A stretch of 64,000 bases of DNA, taken from assembly GCA_041648175.1 (NCBI GenBank), contig JBAZPO010000017.1, positions 1-64,000 of the forward strand, written 5' to 3'. A program made the translations under genes and the position numbers. Positions 1 through 7,517 of the stretch are shown piece after piece. A model generated the notes under the pieces. The model was not told where the DNA came from. It did no database searches and saw nothing but the letters and a program-made list of their open reading frames with translations. This stretch comes from Desulfobaccales bacterium (lineage in GTDB: Bacteria > Desulfobacterota > Desulfobaccia > Desulfobaccales > 0-14-0-80-60-11). Positions within the stretch are counted from its first letter, which is position 1, and every line of letters starts with the position of its first letter.

Positions 1-2102
1 TCCACCTCGGTTGATCGGCCTTCACTGGTGATTACAGACGTAAAGTTCCCCACGAACCCCTGCACGCTGCTCACTTCGGAGTTGAGGTGCACGTCGATTT
101 TGGGGTGATTGGTCACCCGTTGCACCAGCTCGTCCACGAATGGCCGTACTGCTTCGCCGTTCCAGGTATGATTGAGTTTTAGAGCGTGCCCGCCCAAAAA
201 ACCCTTTTTCTCCACCAGGTCCACTTTATAGCCCTGGTTGGCCAAACCCAACGCGGCCTCCATGCCGGCCACGCCGCCACCCACAATGAGACCGGCTTTG
301 CTGACGGGCAGGTCAAATTCCTGCAAGGGCGGCTGCAGGCTGACGGTGGCCACAGCCATGCGCACCTGGTCTTTGGCTCGACGCGTCGCGGCCTCGGGCT
401 CGTTCATGTGCACCCAGGAGCCCTGATCCCGGATATTGGCCATTTGAAAGAGGTACTTGTTGAGGCCGGCTTCCTTGATGGTCTCCTGGAAGGTGGGTTC
501 ATGGGTGCGCGGCGTGCAAGAGGCCACAACCACGCGATTGAGGTTGTGTTCCTTGATGCGCTCCTTGATGAGTTCCTGAGTGTCCTGGGAACAGGCAAAC
601 AGGCTGTTCTCCACGAAAGCCACGTGAGGCAGCGTCTTGGCGTAATCCCGCACTCCCTCCACATCGATGACGCTGGCGATATTGATGCCGCAGTGGCAGA
701 CAAACACGCCGATGCGGGGTTCTTCCTTGGACACATCCCGCTCGCCGAATACCGGTTTCTTCCTGGCCAGGGAGAACCGGGCGTCAGCCAGCAATTCACC
801 GGCCGCCGCGGCCGCCGCCGAAGCCTCCGTCACCGACTGAGGAATATCCTTGGGGCCCTGGAAGGCGCCACACACATAGATCCCCGGGCGACTGGTGGAA
901 ACCGGCGTAAACGACGAAGTCTCGGCAAACCGGTCGGCGTTCAACTCGACGCCCAGGATGCGGCTCAGTTCCATGGCCTCGGGGCCCACTTCCATACCGG
1001 TTGACAGCACCAGCAGGTCGAAAGTTTCCACCCTCAGGGTCCCGTCTTCTTCCAGATAGCGGATGCTGACGTCATCGGTGTCCGGCACTGCATCGATGCT
1101 ATGCACCCGGGAGCGCACAAAGCGTATCCCGTGTTCTGCTTCGGCCCGCCAATAGTATTTCTCAAACTCCTTGCCGTGGGTGCGCATATCCATAAAGAAA
1201 ATTGCGGCGTCCAAGGGCCCTTTGCTGTGCTCCTTGGCGATCACCGCCTCTTTGATGGCATACATGCAGCACACCGCCGAGCAGTAGCTGTTGTCGCAGT
1301 GATTCTGATCCCGGGACCCCACGCATTGGAGCCAGGCGATTTTTGACGGCTCTTTATGATCCGACGGCCTGACCATGTGGCCCTGGAAAGGTCCCGCGGC
1401 CGCCAGGATGCGCTCAAACTCCATTCCGGTGATGACATTGGGAAATTTATCGTAATAATAACCGGCATATTTGGCTGGATCATACGGTTTGAAACCGAGG
1501 GCTAAAATCACCGCGCCCACCGCTATATCTTTCTCCACATCCACCTGGGAGAAATCTACCGCGCCGGTGGGACAGAACTTTTCGCAGGCCTTGCATTTGC
1601 CCCCTTTTTGAAAATAGATACACACATCTTTATCGATGGCATACTTAGGAGGGATAGCCTGGGCATAGGCCATGTACGCGGCCTTGCGGGGGGCCAGGTT
1701 CATGTTGAATTCATCGGGTACTTTCTTGGGGCATTTCTCAGCGCACAGACCGCAGGCTATACACTTCTCCATGTCAATATAGCGCGCCATATGGCGCACC
1801 TTGACCGAAAAATTGCCAGGGTCGCCACTAATGCCCACGACCTGTGCCGGAGCCATGACTTCGATATTAATATGCCGGCCGACCTCGACCAGCTTGGGCG
1901 AGATAATTCACATGGCACAGTCATTGGTGGGGAAGGTCTTGTCAAGCTGCGACATGACCCCACCAATGGCCGGCTTCTCCTCCACCATGTGGACATAGTA
2001 TCCGGCATTGGCCAGATCCAGCGCGGCCTGCATCCCGGCAATCCCGCCGCCGACCACCATCACTGCGCCGACTGATTGCTTCTTGAGCTCATCAGCACTC
2101 AT
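1..2102 (-). CDS. hdrA: HdrA-like heterodisulfide reductase flavoprotein, selenocysteine-containing, partial at window edge
   Basis: Flavin/Fe-S subunit of a soluble heterodisulfide-reductase-type electron-bifurcating complex in the cytoplasm. Reading from the ATG at 2102 (AGGTG ribosome site 8 nt upstream), an N-terminal FAD Rossmann motif (GGGIAGMQAALDLANAGY) is followed by DCAM, then an in-frame UGA at 1908-1910 (codon 65), then IISPKLVEVGRH in the same frame. HdrA relatives have Cys at this position, so UGA is read as selenocysteine. The frame then stays open to position 1 with no other stop. It carries two [4Fe-4S] cysteine clusters (CIACGLCAEKCP; CKACEKFCPTG), a further Cys-rich stretch (CDNSYCSAVCCMY) and a second FAD motif (GGGVAGMEAALGLANQGY). 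The tandem layout suggests one of the long (about 1,000-residue) bacterial HdrA proteins, whose C-terminus lies outside the window. A pseudogene is unlikely because homology is continuous across the UGA. Confidence 0.9.
1884..1902 (-). promoter_or_regulatory. Candidate bacterial SECIS hairpin after the hdrA UGA
   Basis: Five nucleotides downstream of the UGA (minus strand), CUCG/CGAG arms close a helix with one C-U mismatch, then CCA/UGG, leaving a 3-nt AGC apical loop with a G in the second position. That fits the bacterial SECIS pattern (stem close behind the UGA, small apical loop with an early G) recognised by SelB. Folding was done by eye only. Confidence 0.6.
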
Positions 2103-2299
2103 AAGCTTGCACCTGTACCCGTTCGGATCGTTTCAGGAGATTGCCGCCCAAAAGTAAAACCCCATCTCTCGTGCCAAGGCTTTCAGAATTATTGTGATTT
2201 ATAGTATGAATCATCGCCTGAAAGTCAAGGAAAAGCGGTATTTTCACGATCCTACAGAGTCCTGATTTTCCCTCTTCGCACTTAACTTTAGTGCGTATC

Positions 2300-2340
2300 A
2301 TCCTGTTTATAATTATACAGGATTGATTGCATGCCAACAA
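2300..2340 (-). promoter_or_regulatory. Sigma70-type promoter for hdrA with overlapping palindromic operator
   Basis: On the minus strand, TTGTTG (2335-2340) and TATAAT (2312-2317) are separated by 17 bp. A perfect inverted repeat ATCCTGT-N10-ACAGGAT (2300-2323) covers the -10 box, as a repressor site would. The predicted leader to the hdrA ATG is about 200 nt. Confidence 0.55.
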
Positions 2341-2654
2341 ATAAACTGACCCCGTAGCTCTGCCTCTGTTATGAGCGCTTTTAGTGACCGGGAGCGCCGC
2401 GGCGGAGAGTCTCCTGTGGGGCTCCACCCAGAATCTCAAAGGCGGGCAAGCCGTCGGCTCCTGCCTGGCCAAAGGCGGGATAAAGACGATTTTCGATGGT
2501 TTTCTTCACTCGGTAAGTGCACTTTATTGTTTAAAGTGATTGTGATATAGTTACAATATCCATCGGAACTTTTAAGGTTTAACGGAGGTCTCTCTGCCCC
2601 GAGAGTAAAGGGAAACACCGGACCGAGATTTTTTTCCAGAGCCCATCAATTATA

Positions 2655-2684
2655 TTGACATTTTCCTTTGTGCGCATATATTAT
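2655..2684 (+). promoter_or_regulatory. Sigma70-type promoter of the 2777 gene
   Basis: A perfect TTGACA (2655-2660) is followed by TATATT (16-bp spacer) or TATTAT (18-bp spacer, 2679-2684). It lies about 90 bp upstream of the ATG at 2777. Confidence 0.6.
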
Positions 2685-2776
2685 GGCCTGGAAAGGAGTT
2701 TGGTGGCTTTTTCTCAATATACTCCACTGGGGGGGGAGAAGCCAGGTATCAACTTTAGCGAAAAGGAGGAAGGAGT

Positions 2777-3115
2777 ATGCGGTCTAAAGTGGTGGTTTGG
2801 TTGCTGGTGGTAGTGGTAGCCGTGTTTTTCGTGTCTTCTCTTGCCTCAGCGCAGAAACTGGGAAGCGCGAAGCTGCTCTGCGTTTCCAAGAAACAGCTGA
2901 AGGGGGACGAAACGGTAGCTTCTTGTTTGGCCAAAGGTGAACGGTTTGCCATCGTTGACCCTTACGGCATTGTGCGGATTCTGTCCCCGGAAGAAATTGA
3001 GCTGACCAAGGCTTTCAATCCCAAAGCCTTCGAGACCCGGGCTTTCGGCATGAATTACATTCAGTTGGCTCCGCCTCTGCCGCCCATGCCGGCTCTGACC
3101 AAAGAAGCTCCGTAA
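2777..3115 (+). CDS. Small exported protein of unknown function
   Basis: A 112-residue protein with a clear Sec signal peptide: MRSK, a hydrophobic VVVWLLVVVVAVFFVS core, and a likely cleavage after ASA (residue about 25). The mature part of about 87 residues has two cysteines (LLCV, ASCL) that could form a disulfide and a Pro-rich tail (LAPPLPPMP). A strong AGGAGG site precedes the ATG, a consensus promoter lies upstream and a strong terminator downstream, so it is probably a well expressed monocistronic gene. No family was recognised. Inferred location: periplasm or outside the cell. Confidence 0.75.
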   Translation: MRSKVVVWLLVVVVAVFFVSSLASAQKLGSAKLLCVSKKQLKGDETVASCLAKGERFAIVDPYGIVRILSPEEIELTKAFNPKAFETRAFGMNYIQLAPPLPPMPALTKEAP

Positions 3116-3147
3116 TCTGCTCTGCTGACTGATTTTGTTTACCGATG

Positions 3148-3180
3148 GCCCCCAAAGCAAGCTTTGGGGGCTTTCTCTTT
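3148..3180 (+). terminator. Rho-independent terminator of the 2777 gene
   Basis: A near-perfect hairpin of GCCCCCAAAG and its complement (3148-3171) with a CAAG loop is followed by TTTCTCTTT. It starts 32 nt after the stop codon. Confidence 0.85.
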
Positions 3181-3281
3181 ATACTCATTGCCAAAAGTTT
3201 TTTCTTATTAACCCCCTCACCCTACCCTCTCCCACAAGGGGAGAGGAGAATTAGAGGAAAAAACTTTTGGCAAGCGCTATA
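3180..3281. mobile_element. MITE-like element, copy A
   Basis: 102 bp with near-identical inverted ends: TATACTCATTGCCAAAAG on the left, and the right end reading inward as TATAGCGCTTGCCAAAAG. The interior has an own hairpin (CCTCTCCC/GGGGAGAGG). There is no coding capacity. Further copies lie at 24806-24906 and 39382-39482. It ends 17 bp upstream of the sufC start. Confidence 0.75.
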
Positions 3282-3298
3282 TGCATTGCGAGGTTCTT

Positions 3299-4024
3299 AT
3301 GCTTGAAATCACCGACCTCTGGGTGAACATCGAAGACAAAGAAGTACTCAAGGGGGTCAATCTCCATATCCCTGTAGGAGAGACTCATATCCTCTTCGGG
3401 AAGAACGGCTCCGGCAAATCCAGCCTCCTCATGTCCATCATGGGTTTCGAGCGCTATCAGGTGAAGCAGGGTCGCATCAGCCTCATGGGCACGGATATCA
3501 CCCACCTGCCCACTTATGAACGGGCCCGCCTGGGTCTTGGCATTGCCTTTCAGCGCCCGCCCACCATCCGGGGTGTCAAGACCGCTGACATCCTGCGGGT
3601 CTGCTCCCGGGGCGCCATCGCTCCAGAGGTTTTGGCCGCGGCCTACGATTTTACCCCGTTTCTGGATCGGGAGGTCAATTACGGCTTTTCCGGGGGCGAA
3701 CTCAAACGTTCCGAACTTCTACAACTGCTCGCCCAAAATCCCAAAATGGTGCTTTTGGACGAGCCGGAATCAGGCGTGGACCTGGAAAATCTCCAGGTGG
3801 TGGGCGAGATCATCGCCAAACTGCTCCAGAAGGAGCGCCGCCGCATGCACCGGGAAAGTTCCGGCCTGATCATCACTCACACCGGCTTCATCATGGATTA
3901 CATCAATGCCGACCGGGCTTACATCCTGGGCGCCGGCCGTTTGTGCTGCCAGGGCAATCCCCGGGAATTGTTGCATGATATCAAGAACTTTGGTTACGAG
4001 GAATGCGCCAAATGTCGCAGATAA
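3299..4024 (+). CDS. sufC: SufC-type Fe-S cluster assembly ATPase
   Basis: Cytoplasmic ABC-type ATPase that powers Fe-S cluster assembly on the SufB scaffold. Walker A is GKNGSGKSS, the Q-loop region is AFQRPPTIRGV, the ABC signature is FSGGELKRSELLQLL, Walker B is MVLLDEPESGVD, and the switch histidine is in IITHTGF. It is 241 residues from the chosen ATG at 3299, which has GAGG 5 nt upstream. An ATG at 3281 lies on the end of the repeat element and is less likely. The C-terminus ends in a CAKC pair, a possible metal or redox site. The stop overlaps the start of sufB, so the two are coupled. No sufD, sufS, sufE or sufU is nearby. Confidence 0.9.
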   Translation: MLEITDLWVNIEDKEVLKGVNLHIPVGETHILFGKNGSGKSSLLMSIMGFERYQVKQGRISLMGTDITHLPTYERARLGLGIAFQRPPTIRGVKTADILRVCSRGAIAPEVLAAAYDFTPFLDREVNYGFSGGELKRSELLQLLAQNPKMVLLDEPESGVDLENLQVVGEIIAKLLQKERRRMHRESSGLIITHTGFIMDYINADRAYILGAGRLCCQGNPRELLHDIKNFGYEECAKCRR

Positions 4025-5220
4025 AAGAGCGAGCCGAGCAAAGCAGGCATAAGAAGGCGGCCTTTGGGACCGATCTCAAACTCGAGGACTTCTCCCGTCA
4101 GGGGGGAAGCTGGGATTACGACCCGGACTACCGGCAGTTTTCTCCGGAGGAGCGCAGCCGCCTCCTCACCACGGGCATCGAACTCACCGATGAGGACCAC
4201 GCCGGCACCTTCCTCCAGGCCGACAAAACCATTGTCCACTGCCAGACCCGGCAGCCCGGCGTGGAAGTCCTGCCCATTACCGAAGCCGTCAGCCGCCACG
4301 ACTGGGTCAAGAATCTCCTCTGGAGTCTGGTGGCGGTGGATGCCGATAAATACACCGCCGAGACCGAGTTGGAGTTGGACAACGGCTATTTCATCAGGGC
4401 TCTAGAGGGGCAGAAGATCGCCCAACCGGTGGAGTCCTGCCTGTATATTCGCACCGACCGCTTCGCCCAACACGTGCACAACCTGGTGGTGGTGGAAGAA
4501 GGGGCCGAACTCCACATCATTACCGGCTGTGCCACCCACCCCGGAGTCCGTTCCGGTCTGCACATCGGCGTCTCGGAATTTTACGTCAAAAAAGGCGGCC
4601 AGCTCACCTTTACCATGATCCACAACTGGGGCGAGGACGTCCATGTCCGGCCCCGCACCGCGGTCATGGTGGAGGAAGGCGGCCGCTACATCTCCAACTA
4701 TATCCTGCTGCGCCCCGTTAAATCGGTGCAGATGTACCCCACCGTCACCTTAAACGGCGAAGGCGCCATGACCCGCCTCCAGTCCATCCTCATTGCCCAT
4801 CCCGGCTGCGAGTTGGACGTGGGCGGCCGGGTGATCCTCAAGGCCCCCCACACCCGGGCCGAAGTCATCGCCCGCACCCTGGCTATCGGCGGCTACAGCA
4901 TGGCCCGGGGTCATCTCGTGGGCATGGTGCCGGACATCAAGGCCCACCTGGAGTGCCGGGGCCTCATCATTGGCAACGGGGTGGTCCACGCCATTCCTGA
5001 ACTTGAAGGCCGCGTGGCCGGGGTGGATATGTCCCACGAAGCCGCAGTTGGCAAGATTGCCGCCGAGGAAGTGGAATACCTCATGGCCCGGGGCCTGGAC
5101 GAAGAAGAAGCCATCTCCACCATCGTCCGGGGCTTCCTGAACGTCAAAATCGAAGGCCTGCCCTCGGCCCTGGAGGATGAACTGGAGAAGGCCATCCAGG
5201 AAACCAACAAGGGCTTGTAA
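4012..5220 (+). CDS. sufB: SufB/SufD-family Fe-S cluster scaffold
   Basis: SufBD-family beta-helix protein that with SufC forms the scaffold for new Fe-S clusters. Typical core features are the internal VVEEGAELHIITGC, the VILKAPHTRAEVIARTLA strand region, and the C-terminal SHEAAVGKIAAEEVEYLMARGL with LNVKIEGLP. About 402 residues. The start at 4012 (MSQIKERAE) is about 10 nt from GAGG; an ATG at 4003 lies only 1 nt from it. It overlaps sufC by 13 bp. A lone C-B pair resembles the minimal SUF/SMS arrangement of anaerobes (family knowledge), where one protein replaces the SufB-SufD pair. Confidence 0.88.
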   Translation: MSQIKERAEQSRHKKAAFGTDLKLEDFSRQGGSWDYDPDYRQFSPEERSRLLTTGIELTDEDHAGTFLQADKTIVHCQTRQPGVEVLPITEAVSRHDWVKNLLWSLVAVDADKYTAETELELDNGYFIRALEGQKIAQPVESCLYIRTDRFAQHVHNLVVVEEGAELHIITGCATHPGVRSGLHIGVSEFYVKKGGQLTFTMIHNWGEDVHVRPRTAVMVEEGGRYISNYILLRPVKSVQMYPTVTLNGEGAMTRLQSILIAHPGCELDVGGRVILKAPHTRAEVIARTLAIGGYSMARGHLVGMVPDIKAHLECRGLIIGNGVVHAIPELEGRVAGVDMSHEAAVGKIAAEEVEYLMARGLDEEEAISTIVRGFLNVKIEGLPSALEDELEKAIQETNKGL

Positions 5221-5224
5221 AACC

Positions 5225-5245
5225 GTTTTCGGTTTTCGGTTTTCG
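5225..5245. repeat. Heptamer tandem array GTTTTCG x3
   Basis: Three perfect 7-bp units start 4 bp after the sufB stop. Other heptamer arrays in this window lie at 34290, 42409, 54219 and 57930. Confidence 0.8.
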
Positions 5246-5321
5246 GTGAAAAGATATTACCAGCCATTCTAAAGCCGGTTCTTTCTGTGCCCTGAGAGAG
5301 AACCGTTTGGTCGACGCGGCT

Positions 5322-5370
5322 GTAGGGGCTGACATAAGTGTCCGCCCTTTAGAGGCGCACACTCAGGTGC
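5322..5370. repeat. Partial copy of the 15346-15483 repeat (interior only)
   Basis: The GTAGGGGCT...GTCCGCCC segment followed by GAGGCGCACACTCAGGTGC matches, in inverted orientation, the interior of the element at 15346-15483. It lies directly upstream of the 5376 start, so the longer TTG-started frame from 5307 would be repeat-derived. Confidence 0.6.
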
Positions 5371-5375
5371 AACCC

Positions 5376-6515
5376 ATGGCAAACCCGGAACATTTGGAAA
5401 AACTTATAGAGGGCGTAGAAGCCTGGAACACCTGGAGAATTGCCAATCCAGGTATTAGCCCCGACCTCAGCGAGGCTAACCTCTTTGAGGCGAACCTCGT
5501 GGAGGCGAACCTCCACGGGGCGAACCTCAGCGGGGCGTTTCTCATTAGGGCGTACCTCTTGAAGGCGAACCTCCATGGGGCGGACCTCAGCGGGGCGGAC
5601 ATCTTGAAGGCGAACCTCCACGGGGCGGACCTCAGCGGGGCGATCCTCAAAGGGGCGGTCCTCATGGATGCGAACCTCTACTTGGCGAACCTCAGCGGGG
5701 CAGTCCTCAGCGGGGCGGACCTCACCCGGGCTGACCTCCGCGGGGCGGACCTCACCCGGGCTGACCTTTCCGGGGCGGAGCTCAGAAGGGCGAACCTCAT
5801 GGAGGCGAACCTCAGCGGAGCGGTTCTCAGCGGGGCGGACCTCCGCGAGGCAAGTTTGGTTGAGACAGATTTAGAGAATGCTGACCTCACTGCTTGCAGA
5901 ATTTATGGCGTTTCGGTCTGGAACGTAAAACTCCAAAATACCAAACAGACGAATCTCGTTATCACTCCTGAAGATGAGCCGGCGATCACGGTGGATAACC
6001 TGGAACTGGCTCAATTCATTTATTTACTGCTAAAATACGAAAAACTCCGAGACGTTCTCAACACCGTTACGCAAAGAGGCGTTCTTCTCCTGGGCCGCTT
6101 TGGCGATGGCGGGCTTGAACTGCTGCAGGCTATAGCAGATAAGCTAAGAGAATTTAACTATATACCTATTATATTTGATTTTGACAGACCAGAGAGCAGG
6201 GATTACACCGAAACCGTCAAAACCTTAGTGGGGCTTTCCAGGTTTGTGATTGTTGAGCTGAGCGGTCCATCTGTTCCTCAGGAACTTTATGCCACAGTTC
6301 CGCACTTCAAAATACCTTTTGTGCCAATTATGAGGAAAGGTAGCCGGCATTACGCGATGTTTACCGACCTCCTTGCCTACCCTTGGGTCTTGTCACCCGT
6401 TGAATTCGAAAATATGGAAAGCCTGCTTGAGTTGATTCCTGCGAAAATTATTGAGCCAGCAGAGGATAAGGCCAAAGCCAGACAGGATCAGTTGAGTAAT
6501 CTCTTCAATCGATAG
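5376..6515 (+). CDS. Pentapeptide-repeat protein with TIR-like C-terminal domain
   Basis: 379 residues from the ATG at 5376 (AGGTG site upstream). After a short helical lead (HLEKLIEGVEAWNTWR), residues about 30-175 are A(N/D)LxG pentapeptides forming a right-handed quadrilateral beta helix. The gene shows it as 15-bp tandem DNA repeats from 5470 to 5880. The C-terminal about 150 residues form an alpha/beta domain with GVLLLGRFGDGG (about 235), IIFDFDRPESRDYTETV (about 265), LSRFVIVELSGPSVPQELY and IPFVPIMRKGS. The alternating strand/helix order and the 'FVIVELSGPS' strand resemble TIR or deoxyribosyltransferase-like folds, but no catalytic Glu is assigned with confidence. It stands alone, with no effector or immunity neighbour. 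A sensor or regulated-effector role is inference. Confidence 0.8.
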   Translation: MANPEHLEKLIEGVEAWNTWRIANPGISPDLSEANLFEANLVEANLHGANLSGAFLIRAYLLKANLHGADLSGADILKANLHGADLSGAILKGAVLMDANLYLANLSGAVLSGADLTRADLRGADLTRADLSGAELRRANLMEANLSGAVLSGADLREASLVETDLENADLTACRIYGVSVWNVKLQNTKQTNLVITPEDEPAITVDNLELAQFIYLLLKYEKLRDVLNTVTQRGVLLLGRFGDGGLELLQAIADKLREFNYIPIIFDFDRPESRDYTETVKTLVGLSRFVIVELSGPSVPQELYATVPHFKIPFVPIMRKGSRHYAMFTDLLAYPWVLSPVEFENMESLLELIPAKIIEPAEDKAKARQDQLSNLFNR

Positions 6516-6545
6516 TGAAAGCGTGGGGACAAACCCGAATAAAAA

Positions 6546-6722
6546 ATCCCCCCTGCCCCCTTTAGGAAAGGGGGGTAATGAACCCACATCTCATACGAAA
6601 ATGCGTTCAAACAGGTAACTTGATAGCCGCAAACTTTACCGTGAAAACCAAATCCCCCTAAATCCCCCTTTTCCAAAGGGGGACTTTAAAAGCCCCCCTT
6701 TAAATAAAGGGGGAAGGGAGGG
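6546..6722. repeat. CCCCCT/AGGGGG palindromic repeats
   Basis: Three hairpin-forming units: CCCCCTTTAGGAAAGGGGGG near 6555-6576, AATCCCCCTTTTCCAAAGGGGGA at 6661-6683, and AGCCCCCCTTTAAATAAAGGGGG at 6691-6713. The same family recurs at 9171-9262 and 23044-23078. They fill much of the 473-bp gap between 6516 and 6988, which has no gene. Confidence 0.7.
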
Positions 6723-6773
6723 TTTCATCCCTCAGGGGTGGCAGCTTGCGGCCATGTATGTTTAACCTGAATG

Positions 6774-6797
6774 AGCACAGGCTGGAAAGCCTGTGCT
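6774..6797. repeat. Perfect 10-bp hairpin, AGCACAGGCT arms
   Basis: AGCACAGGCT-GGAA-AGCCTGTGCT, a REP-like extragenic palindrome. It is not followed by a T-run, so it is not an obvious terminator for spmB. Confidence 0.65.
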
Positions 6798-6810
6798 ACC
6801 GGTGAATTTA

Positions 6811-6953
6811 TATACTCATTTCCAAAAGAGCCGCTTGCAAAAGTCTGCTTGCTTGTCATTCTGAGGAAGCGAAGCGACCGAAGAATCTCAAAAAAGGAGA
6901 GGAAAATGCGAGATCCTTCGCTCCGCTCAGGATGACAAAAGGCTTTTTGCAAG
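6811..6953. mobile_element. 'CATTCTGAG' inverted-repeat element, copy 1, with a solo MITE end
   Basis: 6834-6953 has long imperfect inverted ends: CTTGCAAAAG...GTCATTCTGAGGAAGCGAAG on the left, and the right end reading inward as CTTGCAAAAAGCC...GTCATCCTGAGCGGAGCGAA. No ORF. A lone left terminus of the other MITE family (TATACTCATTTCCAAAAG, 6811-6828) abuts it. A second copy is at 45382-45500. Confidence 0.65.
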
Positions 6954-6988
6954 AGCCTCAAGGGTCACTTTAATTGTGAAACACACCA

Positions 6989-7516
6989 CTAGAAGAGTAA
7001 TTTTATCAGCGTAATGGCGATGACGATGCCTGCGACATCAGCCGCAATACACACGGGGACCAGGTATTTGGTCTTCTTGATGCCTACCGACCCGAGATAG
7101 ACGGCTAACACGTAAAAAGTGGTCTCCGCACTCCCCATAATCACCGCCGCGGCAATACTGCCAAGCGAGTCGGCGCCGGTGGATTTCAGAATCTCCGTAA
7201 AGATGCCCAGAGAAGCCGCGTTGGAAAACGGCTTGACTATGGCGATGGAAAACACTTCCGGCGGGATGTGGAGCGGACCGGAGAATATGGAAAAGATTCT
7301 CTTGAGAAAATCGTGGGCGCCCGAGGCTTCAAAGGTTTTGACCACAATAAATATCGCCAGAACATAGGGGAAAATCCCCGTGATGATACCGATCCCGTCT
7401 TTGGCTCCCGAGACAAAAGAATCATAGACGCGGACCTTTTTGACAAAGCCATAGACTACCGTGAAGAGTACGAATACCGGGATTAAATACTGGCAGAGAA
7501 GATTGATAACCTGCAT
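6989..7516 (-). CDS. spmB: SpmB-like membrane protein (nucleoside-recognition/gate domain)
   Basis: 175-residue integral membrane protein of the SpmB family (spore maturation protein B). The gate-domain pattern is FPYVLAIFIVVKTFEASGA, then IVKPFSNAASLGIF and the MGSAETTFYVLAVYLGSVG motif typical of SpmB, with about five hydrophobic segments. It lies 1 bp downstream of spmA. The pair occurs in many non-sporulating anaerobes, where the transported substrate is unknown. No sporulation genes are in the window, so a role in spores is not implied. Confidence 0.85.
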   Translation of the reverse strand: MQVINLLCQYLIPVFVLFTVVYGFVKKVRVYDSFVSGAKDGIGIITGIFPYVLAIFIVVKTFEASGAHDFLKRIFSIFSGPLHIPPEVFSIAIVKPFSNAASLGIFTEILKSTGADSLGSIAAAVIMGSAETTFYVLAVYLGSVGIKKTKYLVPVCIAADVAGIVIAITLIKLLF

Positions 7517-7517
7517 C

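Larger units (their letters stand above)
2103..2776. other. Gene-free divergent intergenic region between hdrA and the 2777 gene
   Basis: No convincing coding frame is seen in these 674 bp. It holds the hdrA promoter with an overlapping palindrome (2300-2340), a second palindrome with ATTGT/ACAAT arms (2539-2557), a CACTTT-N7-AAAGTG inverted repeat (2520-2538) and the promoter of the downstream gene (2655-2684). The minus-strand open frames here lack domains and plausible ribosome sites. Confidence 0.6.

Noticed and set aside
1908..1910. UGA as a pseudogene stop or sequencing error
   Set aside because: Homology and motifs continue in the same frame for over 600 codons, and the Cys column supports selenocysteine.
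2092..2472. Minus-strand 126-aa open frame
   Set aside because: No domain or ribosome site; overlaps the hdrA promoter.
5307..5375. TTG-initiated extension of the pentapeptide protein
   Set aside because: Repeat-derived DNA and no site; the ATG at 5376 has AGGTG.
5470..5880. CRISPR-like or minisatellite array
   Set aside because: The 15-bp period encodes pentapeptide repeats without spacers.
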